Shown: in pieces, positions 1 through 8,036 of the stretch | How the letters are laid out: each line of letters opens with the position of its first letter | Position numbering within the stretch: the stretch's first letter is position 1 | DNA from: an uncultured Clostridium sp. | GTDB taxonomy: Bacteria; Bacillota; Clostridia; TANB77; CAG-508 | DNA: 21,330 nucleotides | Assembly (NCBI GenBank): GCA_900555835.1 | Contig: USMK01000025.1 | Location: 1 to 21,330 of the forward strand | Reading direction: 5' to 3' | Made by a program: the position numbers and the translations under genes | The notes under the pieces: generated by a model | Database searches by the model: none | The model's input: only the letters and a program-made list of their open reading frames with translations | Told to the model about the DNA's origin: nothing

Positions 1-95
1 ATGAGGGAGCGAAGGCTTCGGAGAGGCTCGTAAAATTCGATTTAGATTTCGTAGGGGACGTAGCAAGCCGAGGAATGAAATAAATTTTACATTAT
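1..95. repeat. GC-richer stretch with nested inverted repeats, possible dispersed repeat
   Basis: This end of the window is visibly richer in G and C than the surrounding sequence and encodes nothing recognisable. It contains the inverted repeat GTAAAATT (30-37) and AATTTTAC (83-90), the short pair GGCTT (14-18 region) and AAGCC (65-69), and the small palindrome CGAAG-g-CTTCG (10-20). The nested pairing suggests a structured RNA end or a copy of an interspersed repeat. Only one copy is in the window, so repetition cannot be shown. The valS frame stays open through it, but there is no start codon in that frame with a ribosome binding site, so it is not read as coding. Confidence 0.3.
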
Positions 96-160
96 CTCCT
101 TTTCTGCAACGGACTTTAAACGAAAAAATTCAATGTTTTTCTCCTCCATCCCAAAAATCC

Positions 161-189
161 TTGCAATTAGCCTCTAAAAGTGATATTAT
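161..189 (+). promoter_or_regulatory. Probable SigA promoter of valS
   Basis: TTGCAA (161-166) and TATTAT (184-189) are separated by 17 bases; an overlapping TATAAT lies at 187-192. Transcription would begin near 196, leaving a leader of about 28 nt before the ATG at 224. This is too short for a T-box, and it argues against use of the in-frame TTG at 161 as a start. Confidence 0.5.
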
Positions 190-223
190 AATAAGAACAA
201 ATCTGAGAAAAAGAGGGAAAATT

Positions 224-2908
224 ATGTGCGAAAATAAATTAGAAGGAACATACAAACCACAAGAATTTGAAGAAAAACTATACCAAGAATGGGAAGAAAA
301 AGGCTACTTCAAACCAACCATGGACAAAACCAAAAAAAGCTACTGCATAATGATGCCACCACCAAATGTAACCGGCAAACTTCACATGGGCCATGCATTA
401 GACGACACCATCCAAGACATCCTAATAAGATTCAAAAGAATGCAAGGCTACAACACACTATGGCTACCAGGCTCAGACCATGCAGCAATAGCCACAGAAG
501 TAAAAGTTGTAGCAAAAATGAAACAAGAAGAAGGACTAACCAAAGCAGACATCACAAGAGAACAATTCTTAGAAAGAGCATGGGCTTGGACAAAAGAATA
601 TGGTGGAACAATACAAAAACAACAAAGAAGACTAGGATGTTCATGTGACTGGGAAAGAAACAGATTCACAATGGATGAAGGACTAACCGAAGCTGTATTA
701 GAGCAATTCATACAACTATACAAAAAAGGATTAATATATAAAGGCAAAAAAATGATAAATTGGTGTCCATCATGTCATACAACAATTTCAGATGCAGAAG
801 TAGAATACCAAGACGAACCATCACACTTATGGCATATTAGATACCAAATAGTAGGAGAACCAAACAGATATGTTATAGTGGCAACAACAAGACCAGAAAC
901 AATGCTTGGAGATACAGCAATTGCCGTACATCCAGACGACGAAAGATACCAAGACTTAATAGGCAAAAAATGTATTCTTCCAATAATGAATAAAGAAATA
1001 CCAATAATAGCAGACGAATTTGTAGAAAAAGAATTCGGAACAGGATGCGTAAAAATCACACCAGCACACGATCCAAACGATTATCAAGCAGGAATAAGAC
1101 ATAATCTAGAAATAATAGAAGTATTTGACGATAGCTCTATTATGGGCGATTTAGTGCCAGAATACAAAGGAATGCTTGCAATAGAGGCAAGAAAACTAAT
1201 AGTAGAAAAGCTACAAGAATTAGGAAATCTAGTAAAAATAGAAGACTATACACACAATGTTGGAAAATGTTATAGATGTCACAGCACAATAGAACCAAGA
1301 ATATCAGAGCAATGGTTTGTAGCCATGAAAGAGCTAGCTAAAAGAGCAGCAGATGCTGTTAGAAATGACGAAGTAAAATTTGTACCAAAAAGATACGAAA
1401 AAATGTACTTCAACTGGCTAGATAATATCCAAGACTGGTGTATATCAAGACAATTATGGTGGGGACACAGAATACCAGTATATTATTGCAAAGAATGTGG
1501 ACACATAAATGTTGCAAAACAAATGCCAGAAAAATGCGAAAAATGTGGAGCAACCAAATTAAAACAAGACGAAGACTCATTAGACACTTGGTTCAGTTCA
1601 GCATTGTGGCCATTCTCAACATTAGGCTGGCCAAATACAGAATCAGAAGATTACAAAACATTCTATCCAACAAATGTATTAGTTACAGGATATGATATTA
1701 TAACATTCTGGATATCAAGAATGATGACACAAGGACTTGAATTAACAAACCAAAATCCATTTAAGGATATTGTAGTACATGGGATTGTAAGAGATTCTCA
1801 AGGAAGAAAAATGTCAAAATCATTAGGAAACGGAATTGACCCAATTGAAATAATTGAAAGATATGGTGCAGATGCATTAAGATTTTCTGTACTTTCTGGA
1901 ACAACAATGGGAAATGATATAAGATATATGCCAGAAAAACTAGAACAAGCATCAAACTTTGCAAACAAAATATGGAATGCAGCTAAATTTATAAAAATGA
2001 ACTCAGTAGAAGATAAAGAAGTAATAAAATTCTTTAACGAAAATTATGATGGTAAAGCACATTCATTCAAAGAAAATAGCCTAAAAATAGAAGATAAATG
2101 GATTATAAGCAAATTAAATAAAGCGATAAAAGATATTACTAAAAACATAGAAAATTACGACTTAGGAGTTGCACTTGATAATATATACAACTTTATTTGG
2201 AACGAATTTTGTGACTGGTATATTGAAATGGTAAAAACAAGATTATACAGCGAAAATCAAGAAGAAAAGATAAGAGTTTGTTTCGTACTTGACTATGTAT
2301 TTAGAATGGCATTAAAATTATTGCATCCATTTATGCCATTTGTTACATCAAAAATATATGGTGGCTTAGTACACTATAATGATAAAGAACTAATGGTATC
2401 AGAATGGCCAGAATACAAAGAAACATTAAACTACGAAAACGAAGAAGAAACAGTAGAAAAACTAAAAGAAATTATTACAGAAATAAGAAATGTAAGAACA
2501 AAAATGAATGTACATCCTTCTAAAAAATCAAAACTAATATTTGTAACAGAAAGACTAAAAGATGCAATAAATGAATCACAAGAATTCATAAAAAAATTAG
2601 GATTTGGAGAAGAAATTATACTACAAAACACCGAAGAGGGAATAGACAAAAATGCAATATCAATAATAAAAAATGATGTAAAATTATTCATACCATTTGA
2701 AGATTTAGTGGATATAGAACAAGAAAAAGCAAGACTAGAACAAGAAAAAACAAAAACAATATCAGAAATACAAAGAGCCGAAAAAATGCTATCAAACCCA
2801 GGGTTCACATCAAAAGCACCACAAGCAAAAATAGACGAAGAAAAAGCAAAACTTGAAAAATACAAATCAATGCTAGAAGAAATAGAAGGAAGACTACAAA
2901 ATATGTAG
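224..2908 (+). CDS. valS: Valine--tRNA ligase
   Basis: Class I aminoacyl-tRNA synthetase that charges tRNA-Val with valine in the cytoplasm and hydrolyses mischarged threonine in its editing domain. The protein is 894 residues, normal for bacterial ValRS. The HIGH motif appears as HMGH (residues 54-57, in PPPNVTGKLHMGHAL), the editing-domain signature TTRPETMLGD is near 221-230, and KMSKS is at 529-533. Cysteine pairs (CPSCH, CYRCH, CKECG and CEKCG) match the zinc-binding insertions of Gram-positive ValRS. The last ~65 residues form the tRNA-binding coiled coil typical of the family. The start chosen is the ATG at 224, six bases after GAGGG (213-217); the frame is open to a TTG at 161, but that overlaps the likely promoter. 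The gene is probably monocistronic, ending in a bidirectional terminator. Confidence 0.97.
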   Translation: MCENKLEGTYKPQEFEEKLYQEWEEKGYFKPTMDKTKKSYCIMMPPPNVTGKLHMGHALDDTIQDILIRFKRMQGYNTLWLPGSDHAAIATEVKVVAKMKQEEGLTKADITREQFLERAWAWTKEYGGTIQKQQRRLGCSCDWERNRFTMDEGLTEAVLEQFIQLYKKGLIYKGKKMINWCPSCHTTISDAEVEYQDEPSHLWHIRYQIVGEPNRYVIVATTRPETMLGDTAIAVHPDDERYQDLIGKKCILPIMNKEIPIIADEFVEKEFGTGCVKITPAHDPNDYQAGIRHNLEIIEVFDDSSIMGDLVPEYKGMLAIEARKLIVEKLQELGNLVKIEDYTHNVGKCYRCHSTIEPRISEQWFVAMKELAKRAADAVRNDEVKFVPKRYEKMYFNWLDNIQDWCISRQLWWGHRIPVYYCKECGHINVAKQMPEKCEKCGATKLKQDEDSLDTWFSSALWPFSTLGWPNTESEDYKTFYPTNVLVTGYDIITFWISRMMTQGLELTNQNPFKDIVVHGIVRDSQGRKMSKSLGNGIDPIEIIERYGADALRFSVLSGTTMGNDIRYMPEKLEQASNFANKIWNAAKFIKMNSVEDKEVIKFFNENYDGKAHSFKENSLKIEDKWIISKLNKAIKDITKNIENYDLGVALDNIYNFIWNEFCDWYIEMVKTRLYSENQEEKIRVCFVLDYVFRMALKLLHPFMPFVTSKIYGGLVHYNDKELMVSEWPEYKETLNYENEEETVEKLKEIITEIRNVRTKMNVHPSKKSKLIFVTERLKDAINESQEFIKKLGFGEEIILQNTEEGIDKNAISIIKNDVKLFIPFEDLVDIEQEKARLEQEKTKTISEIQRAEKMLSNPGFTSKAPQAKIDEEKAKLEKYKSMLEEIEGRLQNM

Positions 2909-2920
2909 GTATGTAAGCCA

Positions 2921-2959
2921 AAAAATAACAGATACACGAAGGTATCTGTTATTTTTTTT
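2921..2959. terminator. Bidirectional intrinsic terminator between valS and the minus-strand gene
   Basis: A perfect 12-bp stem, AATAACAGATAC (2924-2935) with GTATCTGTTATT (2942-2953), encloses a 6-base loop. It is flanked by an A-run on the left and a T-run on the right, so it can terminate transcription from both convergent genes. Confidence 0.9.
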
Positions 2960-2961
2960 AT

Positions 2962-4779
2962 CTATCTTTCTTGTCCGTCGTCCTTAGACTTATCTTGTTT
3001 ACTAAATGTTTGTTCATTTATGCCGATATCATTAAATATATCGTTTATGTTAATTTTTTCTCCATTATTTCCGACTATATAATCTGATTTATTCGGATTT
3101 ACATTTTTAGCTTTTTGAGTTTTAGTTTCTTTCTTATCATCATTAGTCTTAATAACTTTTTGTTCTTTCTTATTTTCAGACTTAGCAGTTCTAGTATTTA
3201 AAGCTTCGTCTATCATAGCATCCAAATCTATACCTTCAAAAGTTCCCATCTGTCCAACACTAACATTTTGTAATTTTTCTTCATTAATTTGTGATTTTGT
3301 TGGTTTTACTTCAACTTTTTCGTCTTCTTCAATAATTCCCATTTGTCCCATACTTACATCATTAAGTTTAGTTTCGTCTACTCTAGTAGTGGCATTTGAA
3401 TTAAAAATACTATTAACTAAGCTATCAGCATCAATACTAGGGTCGTTTACTTTATAAGGGGAAACTACTGTTTTTTTATTTTCTTTCTTATATTCAGGAT
3501 TTTTTATGTTTTTTGTTTTAGTTGCTTTACTATGTACTGTTTTAGCAATGTATGTATGATATGAATCTGGCATTTTTAATTCATTTGCAGGTGAACTTGG
3601 ATTTTTTGAAGCTTCAACAGCAAGCTCGTAACGTTGAACCATTGCTTTATTATAAACTTCTACAAGCTTTTGAGCTGTTATTTGGTCTCCATTTTTCTTG
3701 CAATCACTAATTGCTAATTTTAAATCTGTTAATCCATTAGAAAGTACTGCTAATTTTTCACCAGAAGTCCATTCAGGAGAAAGATTAGTAAATGCTGTTA
3801 ATTTTTCAAATTTTTCAGGAGAAACATCTCTTGATTGGAATTCAGAAGAATCATCTGCAACATCAGGAATAACTCCATCGTTGATTCTAGCTTCTGTCAT
3901 TTTAATTCTTTCAGCTTCTAATGTTTTAATTTCAGAAGTTAATTGGTTGTATAGCTCTATATCATTATTATATTTGGCTTGTGATGCTTGTACTTTTAAA
4001 TCTACAATTTTATTAGATAATTCATCTTCTTTATCAAATGGGTTAAACTTAATATGGCTAAATTCGTTTTTTTCGACTTTTGAATTATCAACTGTTTGCT
4101 TAATCTTTTCTGTCTTAGCAGTATTTTCGACTTTTTGATTTTCAAATTTTGCAGTATTAGTTTTTTCAACTGTTTCTTGTTTTTCTGTAACTTGTATTTT
4201 AGATTGTAAATTGTCTATATTCTTTTGCAATGTTTTTGCACCATCGGTATAGCCTTTATCTTCTAACATTTTTTTTCTAGCTTGATTAACCTGTAATAAT
4301 TGAGAAACAGCTTGTTCACTTTCATTAACTTTTTGAGTAGCTGTTTCAGTCCTTCTTATGGTATTTTCTGTATTAGAAATCACATTACCAATATTTGAGC
4401 TTTTGCCTAAATTTTCAATAGAACTTGCCACATTTTCTATACTTCCAACACCATTTCTTACTGTGTTAATAGTATTTTTGGTTGCTTTTACGTTATCGGC
4501 AAACCTTTCTAAACTGCTTTTTTCAACTGTAACAGTAGGATTTTGAGAATCACTTAAACTTACTCTTAATGGGTTAGAGGTTGCATTTTCTTTTACAGTA
4601 TCAACTGTGCGATTGCCTTCATTTAAATCAACTCTTAGTTCAGCAGCATCTGCTTTATCTATATTTGCTGCCATCATAGAAGCCGCCGCAGCTCCAATAG
4701 CCAAAGTTTTTTTACCAGGCATAACCTTTTTTATAAAACTTTTAAATCTTGTCCATAAAGATTTTTTTTCATTATCCAT
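2962..4779 (-). CDS. Secreted, helix-rich protein of unknown function (605 aa)
   Basis: I do not recognise this protein. The N-terminus is a likely signal peptide: a basic stretch (RFKSFIKKVMPGKK), a small hydrophobic region (residues 25-40, alanine-rich) and a possible cleavage site after ADA near residue 45. The rest is low in aromatic residues and rich in Lys, Glu, Asn, Thr and Ser. Stretches around 90-200 and 250-290 look helical or coiled-coil. Two copies of a motif of the form EEKLxxVSxGQMGxxE occur, with GQMG at 478-481 and 509-512. No LPXTG anchor or membrane segment follows, so it is probably released or bound non-covalently. AGGAGG lies just upstream of the ATG, and a strong promoter is at 4838-4866. 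It is divergent from another secreted protein (5034), suggesting related cell-surface roles. Function is unknown. Confidence 0.85.
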   Translation of the reverse strand: MDNEKKSLWTRFKSFIKKVMPGKKTLAIGAAAASMMAANIDKADAAELRVDLNEGNRTVDTVKENATSNPLRVSLSDSQNPTVTVEKSSLERFADNVKATKNTINTVRNGVGSIENVASSIENLGKSSNIGNVISNTENTIRRTETATQKVNESEQAVSQLLQVNQARKKMLEDKGYTDGAKTLQKNIDNLQSKIQVTEKQETVEKTNTAKFENQKVENTAKTEKIKQTVDNSKVEKNEFSHIKFNPFDKEDELSNKIVDLKVQASQAKYNNDIELYNQLTSEIKTLEAERIKMTEARINDGVIPDVADDSSEFQSRDVSPEKFEKLTAFTNLSPEWTSGEKLAVLSNGLTDLKLAISDCKKNGDQITAQKLVEVYNKAMVQRYELAVEASKNPSSPANELKMPDSYHTYIAKTVHSKATKTKNIKNPEYKKENKKTVVSPYKVNDPSIDADSLVNSIFNSNATTRVDETKLNDVSMGQMGIIEEDEKVEVKPTKSQINEEKLQNVSVGQMGTFEGIDLDAMIDEALNTRTAKSENKKEQKVIKTNDDKKETKTQKAKNVNPNKSDYIVGNNGEKININDIFNDIGINEQTFSKQDKSKDDGQER

Positions 4780-4837
4780 AATAAACCTCCTAAAACATTT
4801 AAACTTTCGTAAAAATCAATAAAATAATCATAATTAA

Positions 4838-4866
4838 ATTATATCATTATTTCAAATTTTAGTCAA
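4838..4866 (-). promoter_or_regulatory. SigA-type promoter of the 605-aa secreted protein gene
   Basis: Read on the minus strand, TTGACT (4861-4866) and a perfect TATAAT (4838-4843) are separated by 17 bases. Transcription would start near 4831, about 50 nt before the ATG at 4779. Confidence 0.8.
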
Positions 4867-4892
4867 TTTTTAGCCAAAAAATAATGAAAAAC

Positions 4893-4921
4893 TTGAAAAA
4901 TGGTGAAAAGTATACTATAAT
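4893..4921 (+). promoter_or_regulatory. SigA-type promoter of the 215-aa secreted protein gene
   Basis: TTGAAA (4893-4898) and TATAAT (4916-4921) are 17 bases apart. The -35 box is only 26 bp from the -35 box of the divergent minus-strand promoter, so one regulator bound here could affect both. Confidence 0.75.
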
Positions 4922-4933
4922 GAAAGTATAGTA
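4913..4933. promoter_or_regulatory. Inverted repeat over the -10 box and start site, candidate operator
   Basis: TACTATA (4913-4919) and TATAGTA (4927-4933) form a perfect 7-bp inverted repeat with a 7-base gap. It overlaps the -10 box and the expected transcription start of the 5034 gene, a classic repressor position. In RNA the second half could also pair locally. No regulator gene is nearby. Confidence 0.4.
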
Positions 4934-4947
4934 AGGCGAAATGCCAA

Positions 4948-4977
4948 TTTTGTAGTTCGTTAAGGAGGAGAACAAAA
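4948..4977 (+). promoter_or_regulatory. Leader hairpin presenting an orphan Shine-Dalgarno sequence
   Basis: The leader of the 5034 gene contains AGGAGG (4963-4968) with no ATG, GTG or TTG at a usable distance; the real site is AGGAGG at 5020-5025. The orphan sits in a loop closed by GTTC (4955-4958) and GAAC (4970-4973), with TTTT/AAAA (4948-4951, 4974-4977) outside. It resembles STAB-SD elements, ribosome binding sequences that protect 5' ends of mRNAs in Bacillus. This role is inferred. Confidence 0.4.
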
Positions 4978-5033
4978 GTCGTCGAATTTTTTTCATCAAG
5001 CATTATAATTTATTGAATTAGGAGGATTTAAAA

Positions 5034-5681
5034 ATGAAAAAAACTTTAGTGACTATGATGTTTACTGTATTAATGATTATTACGAGTGCTGTAGCATTCG
5101 CTGCTGAGAATACTATGGTTGTTCCTGTTAAAGGTGCACCGGTCGTTAGCAATCAACCTGTTTCTCAGAATCTGAGAGTTACTAATGGAATCGCTGATTA
5201 CATTGGTTTGGCAGGCTCTATCAATTCCAAAGTTATTGTAAAGACCCTTAATGGCGAGTCTGTTACCGGTTTTTACCAATTCGAGGAAATTGAAGCTATG
5301 CAACAGTTTTTGCTGGGCAAAGACGCTACTGGTCTTCGCGTAACTAATAGTGGCAAACCAAAAAGAAACATAATAGTAATGAACGAAGAAGACGCAGTGC
5401 TGTTTGTAAAGCTGGTAAAAATGGCAAATAAATCTACCGAGCAAAAGGTAGAAGGCCCGACCTATGAGGTTGAACCCATTGATGTACCTGCTCCGCAGAC
5501 TACATTAGACAAACTTGCTAAAATTGGGATTGACAAGCCTGTGGTCTTGATCGTTGATTCTGCCAAAAAGGTTCGTCCTGGCGGCATTTGGGGGCAAGTA
5601 ACTCAGTTCCTTGCTCCGATTAGGACCGTTACCGGCATCTATAATGATGTCTGGAGCGTTATTAATTGGAATAACTACTAA
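5034..5681 (+). CDS. Secreted protein of unknown function (215 aa)
   Basis: No family is recognised. Residues 1-24 form a clear signal peptide (MKK, hydrophobic core, AFA before A24), so the product is exported. The mature part has a short strand-rich segment with a phrase (VIVKTLNGESVTGFY) that could be a small beta-barrel-like fold, a middle region with NIIVMNEEDAVLFVKLVKMA, and a C-terminal part ending in aromatic residues (DVWSVINWNNY). AGGAGG at 5020-5025 is 8 bases from the ATG. Codon use is unlike the adjacent genes: CGT and CGC for arginine and more C-ending codons, against nearly only AGA in valS and lysS. This fits either transfer or strong selection for high expression. It has its own promoter, a structured leader and a strong terminator, so it is monocistronic. 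Confidence 0.85.
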   Translation: MKKTLVTMMFTVLMIITSAVAFAAENTMVVPVKGAPVVSNQPVSQNLRVTNGIADYIGLAGSINSKVIVKTLNGESVTGFYQFEEIEAMQQFLLGKDATGLRVTNSGKPKRNIIVMNEEDAVLFVKLVKMANKSTEQKVEGPTYEVEPIDVPAPQTTLDKLAKIGIDKPVVLIVDSAKKVRPGGIWGQVTQFLAPIRTVTGIYNDVWSVINWNNY

Positions 5682-5690
5682 TTCTTAAAA

Positions 5691-5726
5691 AACGTTCCCG
5701 TGCAATTGCGCGGGGATGTTTTTTTG
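5691..5726 (+). terminator. Intrinsic terminator of the 215-aa secreted protein gene
   Basis: A 14-bp stem (5691-5703 with 5708-5720, G-C rich in the middle, a few G-U pairs) has an AATT loop and is followed by a run of T. It ends the 5034 transcript. Confidence 0.9.
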
Positions 5727-5737
5727 TGCGTTTGTCC

Positions 5738-5766
5738 TTTACAAATCCTTGCTTCTGATATATAAT
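5738..5766 (+). promoter_or_regulatory. SigA-type promoter of the lysS operon
   Basis: TTTACA (5738-5743) and TATAAT (5761-5766) are 17 bases apart. The expected start is near 5773, leaving a leader of about 25 nt, with no room for a riboswitch or T-box. Confidence 0.75.
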
Positions 5767-5798
5767 ATATTGGAAATTTTGAGATGGGAGAGATTTAA

Positions 5799-7283
5799 GT
5801 GGAAAATATTGAAGAACAAGATTTAGATATGAATAAACTTATGAAAGTAAGAAAGGAAAAGCTTGAAGAATTGCAAGCTAATGGAAAAGATCCTTTTGAG
5901 ATTACTAAATATAATAGAACACATAATAGTGAACAAGTTAAAAAAAATTTTGATGAGTTAAATGAACAATATGTTAGCATTGCTGGAAGAATTGTTGGAA
6001 AAAGAGTAATGGGAAAAGCATCTTTTTGCCATATTCAAGATATGCAAGGAAAAATTCAATGTTATGTTAGTTTAAATGATTTAGGAGAAGAAAAATACAA
6101 AGAATTTAAAACATATGATATAGGAGATATAATCGGTGTAACTGGTTTTGTATTTAAAACAAGAACAGAGGAAATTTCTATTCATGCAAAAGAAGTTGTA
6201 TTACTTTGTAAAGCATTAAGACCATTACCAGAAAAATTTCATGGATTAAAAGACACAGATTTAAGATACAGACAAAGATATGTAGACTTAATTGTTAATC
6301 CAGAAGTAAAAGAAACATTCTTGAAAAGAACAAAAATATTAAAAGAAATAAGAAATGTCTTAGATTCAAAAGGATACTTAGAAGTAGATACACCAATACT
6401 AAACACAATTGCTGGTGGAGCAGCTGCCAGACCATTTGTAACACACCACAATACTCTTGATATGGACATGTATTTAAGAATTGCAAACGAATTATACCTA
6501 AAAAGGCTAATAGTAGGTGGATTTGATAAAGTTTATGAAATGGGAAGAATGTTTAGAAATGAAGGTATTTCTATAAAACACAATCCGGAATTTACAAATA
6601 TAGAATTATATTCAGCATATGAAGATTATCATGATATGATGGACATTGCAGAAGAAATAATCTCAACAGTAGCTAAAAATGTACTTGGAACAACCAAAAT
6701 AACATACCAAGGAACAGATATTGATTTAACTCCAAGTTGGAAAAGAATAACAATGATAGATGCTATAAAAGAAGTAACGGGAATTGATTTTAACGAAATA
6801 GAAACAGACGAAGAGGCAAAAGAAATTGCTAAAAATCTAAAACTGGAATATGATGAAACAATGACAAGAGGACATATTATCAATCTAGTATTTGAAGAAA
6901 AAGTTGAAGAAACTTTAATACAACCAACTTTCATTTGTGACTATCCAGTAGAAGTATCTCCACTTACAAAGAGAAAAGTAGACGATAAACGCTTAACAGA
7001 AAGATTTGAATTATTCATAGGTGGTAGAGAATACGGAAACGCATACTCAGAATTAAATGATCCAATAGACCAATATGAAAGATTCTTAAAACAAGTAGAA
7101 GCAAGAGAAAATGGAGATGAAGAAGCCAACATGATGGACGAAGACTTTATAACAGCACTAGAATACGGAATGCCACCAACAGGAGGCTTAGGATTAGGAA
7201 TAGACAGACTAATAATGCTACTTACAGATTCAGCATCAATAAGAGATGTATTACTATTCCCAACAATGAGACCTTTAAATTAG
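5799..7283 (+). CDS. lysS: Lysine--tRNA ligase, class II
   Basis: Charges tRNA-Lys with lysine in the cytoplasm. The protein is 494 residues, the usual length. An N-terminal OB-fold tRNA-anticodon domain (about residues 55-165, with IAGRIVGKRVMGKASFCHIQD) precedes the class II catalytic domain. Visible are KDTDLRYRQRYVDLI, motif 2 FRNEGISIKHNPEFTNIEL from residue 252, and motif 3 GGLGLGIDR at 462-470. The start is a GTG at 5799, 6 bases after GGGAGAG (5786-5792); the resulting N-terminus (KLMKVRKEKLEELQANGKDPF) is typical of LysS. It is first in a likely operon with the protease, tsaD and metallophosphoesterase genes: gaps are 18, 9 and 14 bases, without terminators. Confidence 0.97.
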   Translation: MENIEEQDLDMNKLMKVRKEKLEELQANGKDPFEITKYNRTHNSEQVKKNFDELNEQYVSIAGRIVGKRVMGKASFCHIQDMQGKIQCYVSLNDLGEEKYKEFKTYDIGDIIGVTGFVFKTRTEEISIHAKEVVLLCKALRPLPEKFHGLKDTDLRYRQRYVDLIVNPEVKETFLKRTKILKEIRNVLDSKGYLEVDTPILNTIAGGAAARPFVTHHNTLDMDMYLRIANELYLKRLIVGGFDKVYEMGRMFRNEGISIKHNPEFTNIELYSAYEDYHDMMDIAEEIISTVAKNVLGTTKITYQGTDIDLTPSWKRITMIDAIKEVTGIDFNEIETDEEAKEIAKNLKLEYDETMTRGHIINLVFEEKVEETLIQPTFICDYPVEVSPLTKRKVDDKRLTERFELFIGGREYGNAYSELNDPIDQYERFLKQVEARENGDEEANMMDEDFITALEYGMPPTGGLGLGIDRLIMLLTDSASIRDVLLFPTMRPLN

Positions 7284-7301
7284 AATTAGAAAGGAATATT
7301 T

Positions 7302-8027
7302 ATGTTCAGTTTTGATAAAAGATTTGTATATGTTATAATTGCAATTTTTGCAATTAACTTTTTGGCAGGAATGACGGGAGAAAAGTTGCTTGCATTGGTG
7401 CTTACAATACCAGGAGTGCTTATAGCAATAACCTTTCATGAATATGCTCATGCAAAGGCGGCTGATAAACTTGGAGATGATACACCAAGAATTCAAGGAA
7501 GATTAAACTTAAATCCATTTTCACATATTGATCCAATTGGACTTGCAATGCTTGTGTTTGCAGGTTTTGGATGGGGTAAACCAGTAGAGATAGACCCAAG
7601 AAATTTTAACAGAAATATGGATTTAAGAAAAGCAGAAGCCATAGTATCTGCTGCTGGTCCATTAATGAATTTTGTACTTGCTTTTGTGTTTATGATAATT
7701 TATTATGCAATGATAACATATGGATTTATAACAAATGAGTTAACTTTTTATATATCACAAATTGTAAATTATACCGTAATGATAAATTTAGGATTAGGAG
7801 TATTTAACCTAATACCATTGCCACCATTAGATGGTTCAAAAATATTGATGTATTTCTTGCCATATAATGCAAGACAATGGTTTGAAACAAATCAGATGTA
7901 CTTTTATATTGGATTTTTAATAATATTTGTAACAGGAATTGCAAGTAATATCATAAGCCCAATCTTAAATTTAGTATATAATGGATATGCTTTTGTAGTA
8001 TCACAAATAATTTCATTGTTCATTTAG
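7302..8027 (+). CDS. Site-2 protease family (M50) membrane metalloprotease
   Basis: Intramembrane zinc metalloprotease-like protein of 241 residues. The zinc motif HEYAH (H46, E47, H50) lies in a membrane segment, and the third ligand is expected at D177 in NLIPLPPLDGSK. Hydrophobic segments occur near residues 8-22, 30-50, 77-92, 112-140, 152-173 and 199-240. It belongs to the short bacterial branch without PDZ or CBS domains (YwhC/Rip3-like core only), whose substrates are mostly unknown. AAAGGAA lies 8-9 bases before the ATG. The gene is 18 bases after lysS and 9 bases before tsaD, so co-transcribed. Catalytic residues look intact. The family is clear, the substrate is not. Confidence 0.93.
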   Translation: MFSFDKRFVYVIIAIFAINFLAGMTGEKLLALVLTIPGVLIAITFHEYAHAKAADKLGDDTPRIQGRLNLNPFSHIDPIGLAMLVFAGFGWGKPVEIDPRNFNRNMDLRKAEAIVSAAGPLMNFVLAFVFMIIYYAMITYGFITNELTFYISQIVNYTVMINLGLGVFNLIPLPPLDGSKILMYFLPYNARQWFETNQMYFYIGFLIIFVTGIASNIISPILNLVYNGYAFVVSQIISLFI

Positions 8028-8036
8028 GAGATTGAA

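Noticed and set aside
161..223. Upstream TTG start for valS
   Set aside because: It lies inside the likely -35 box, has no ribosome binding site, and adds residues not typical of ValRS.
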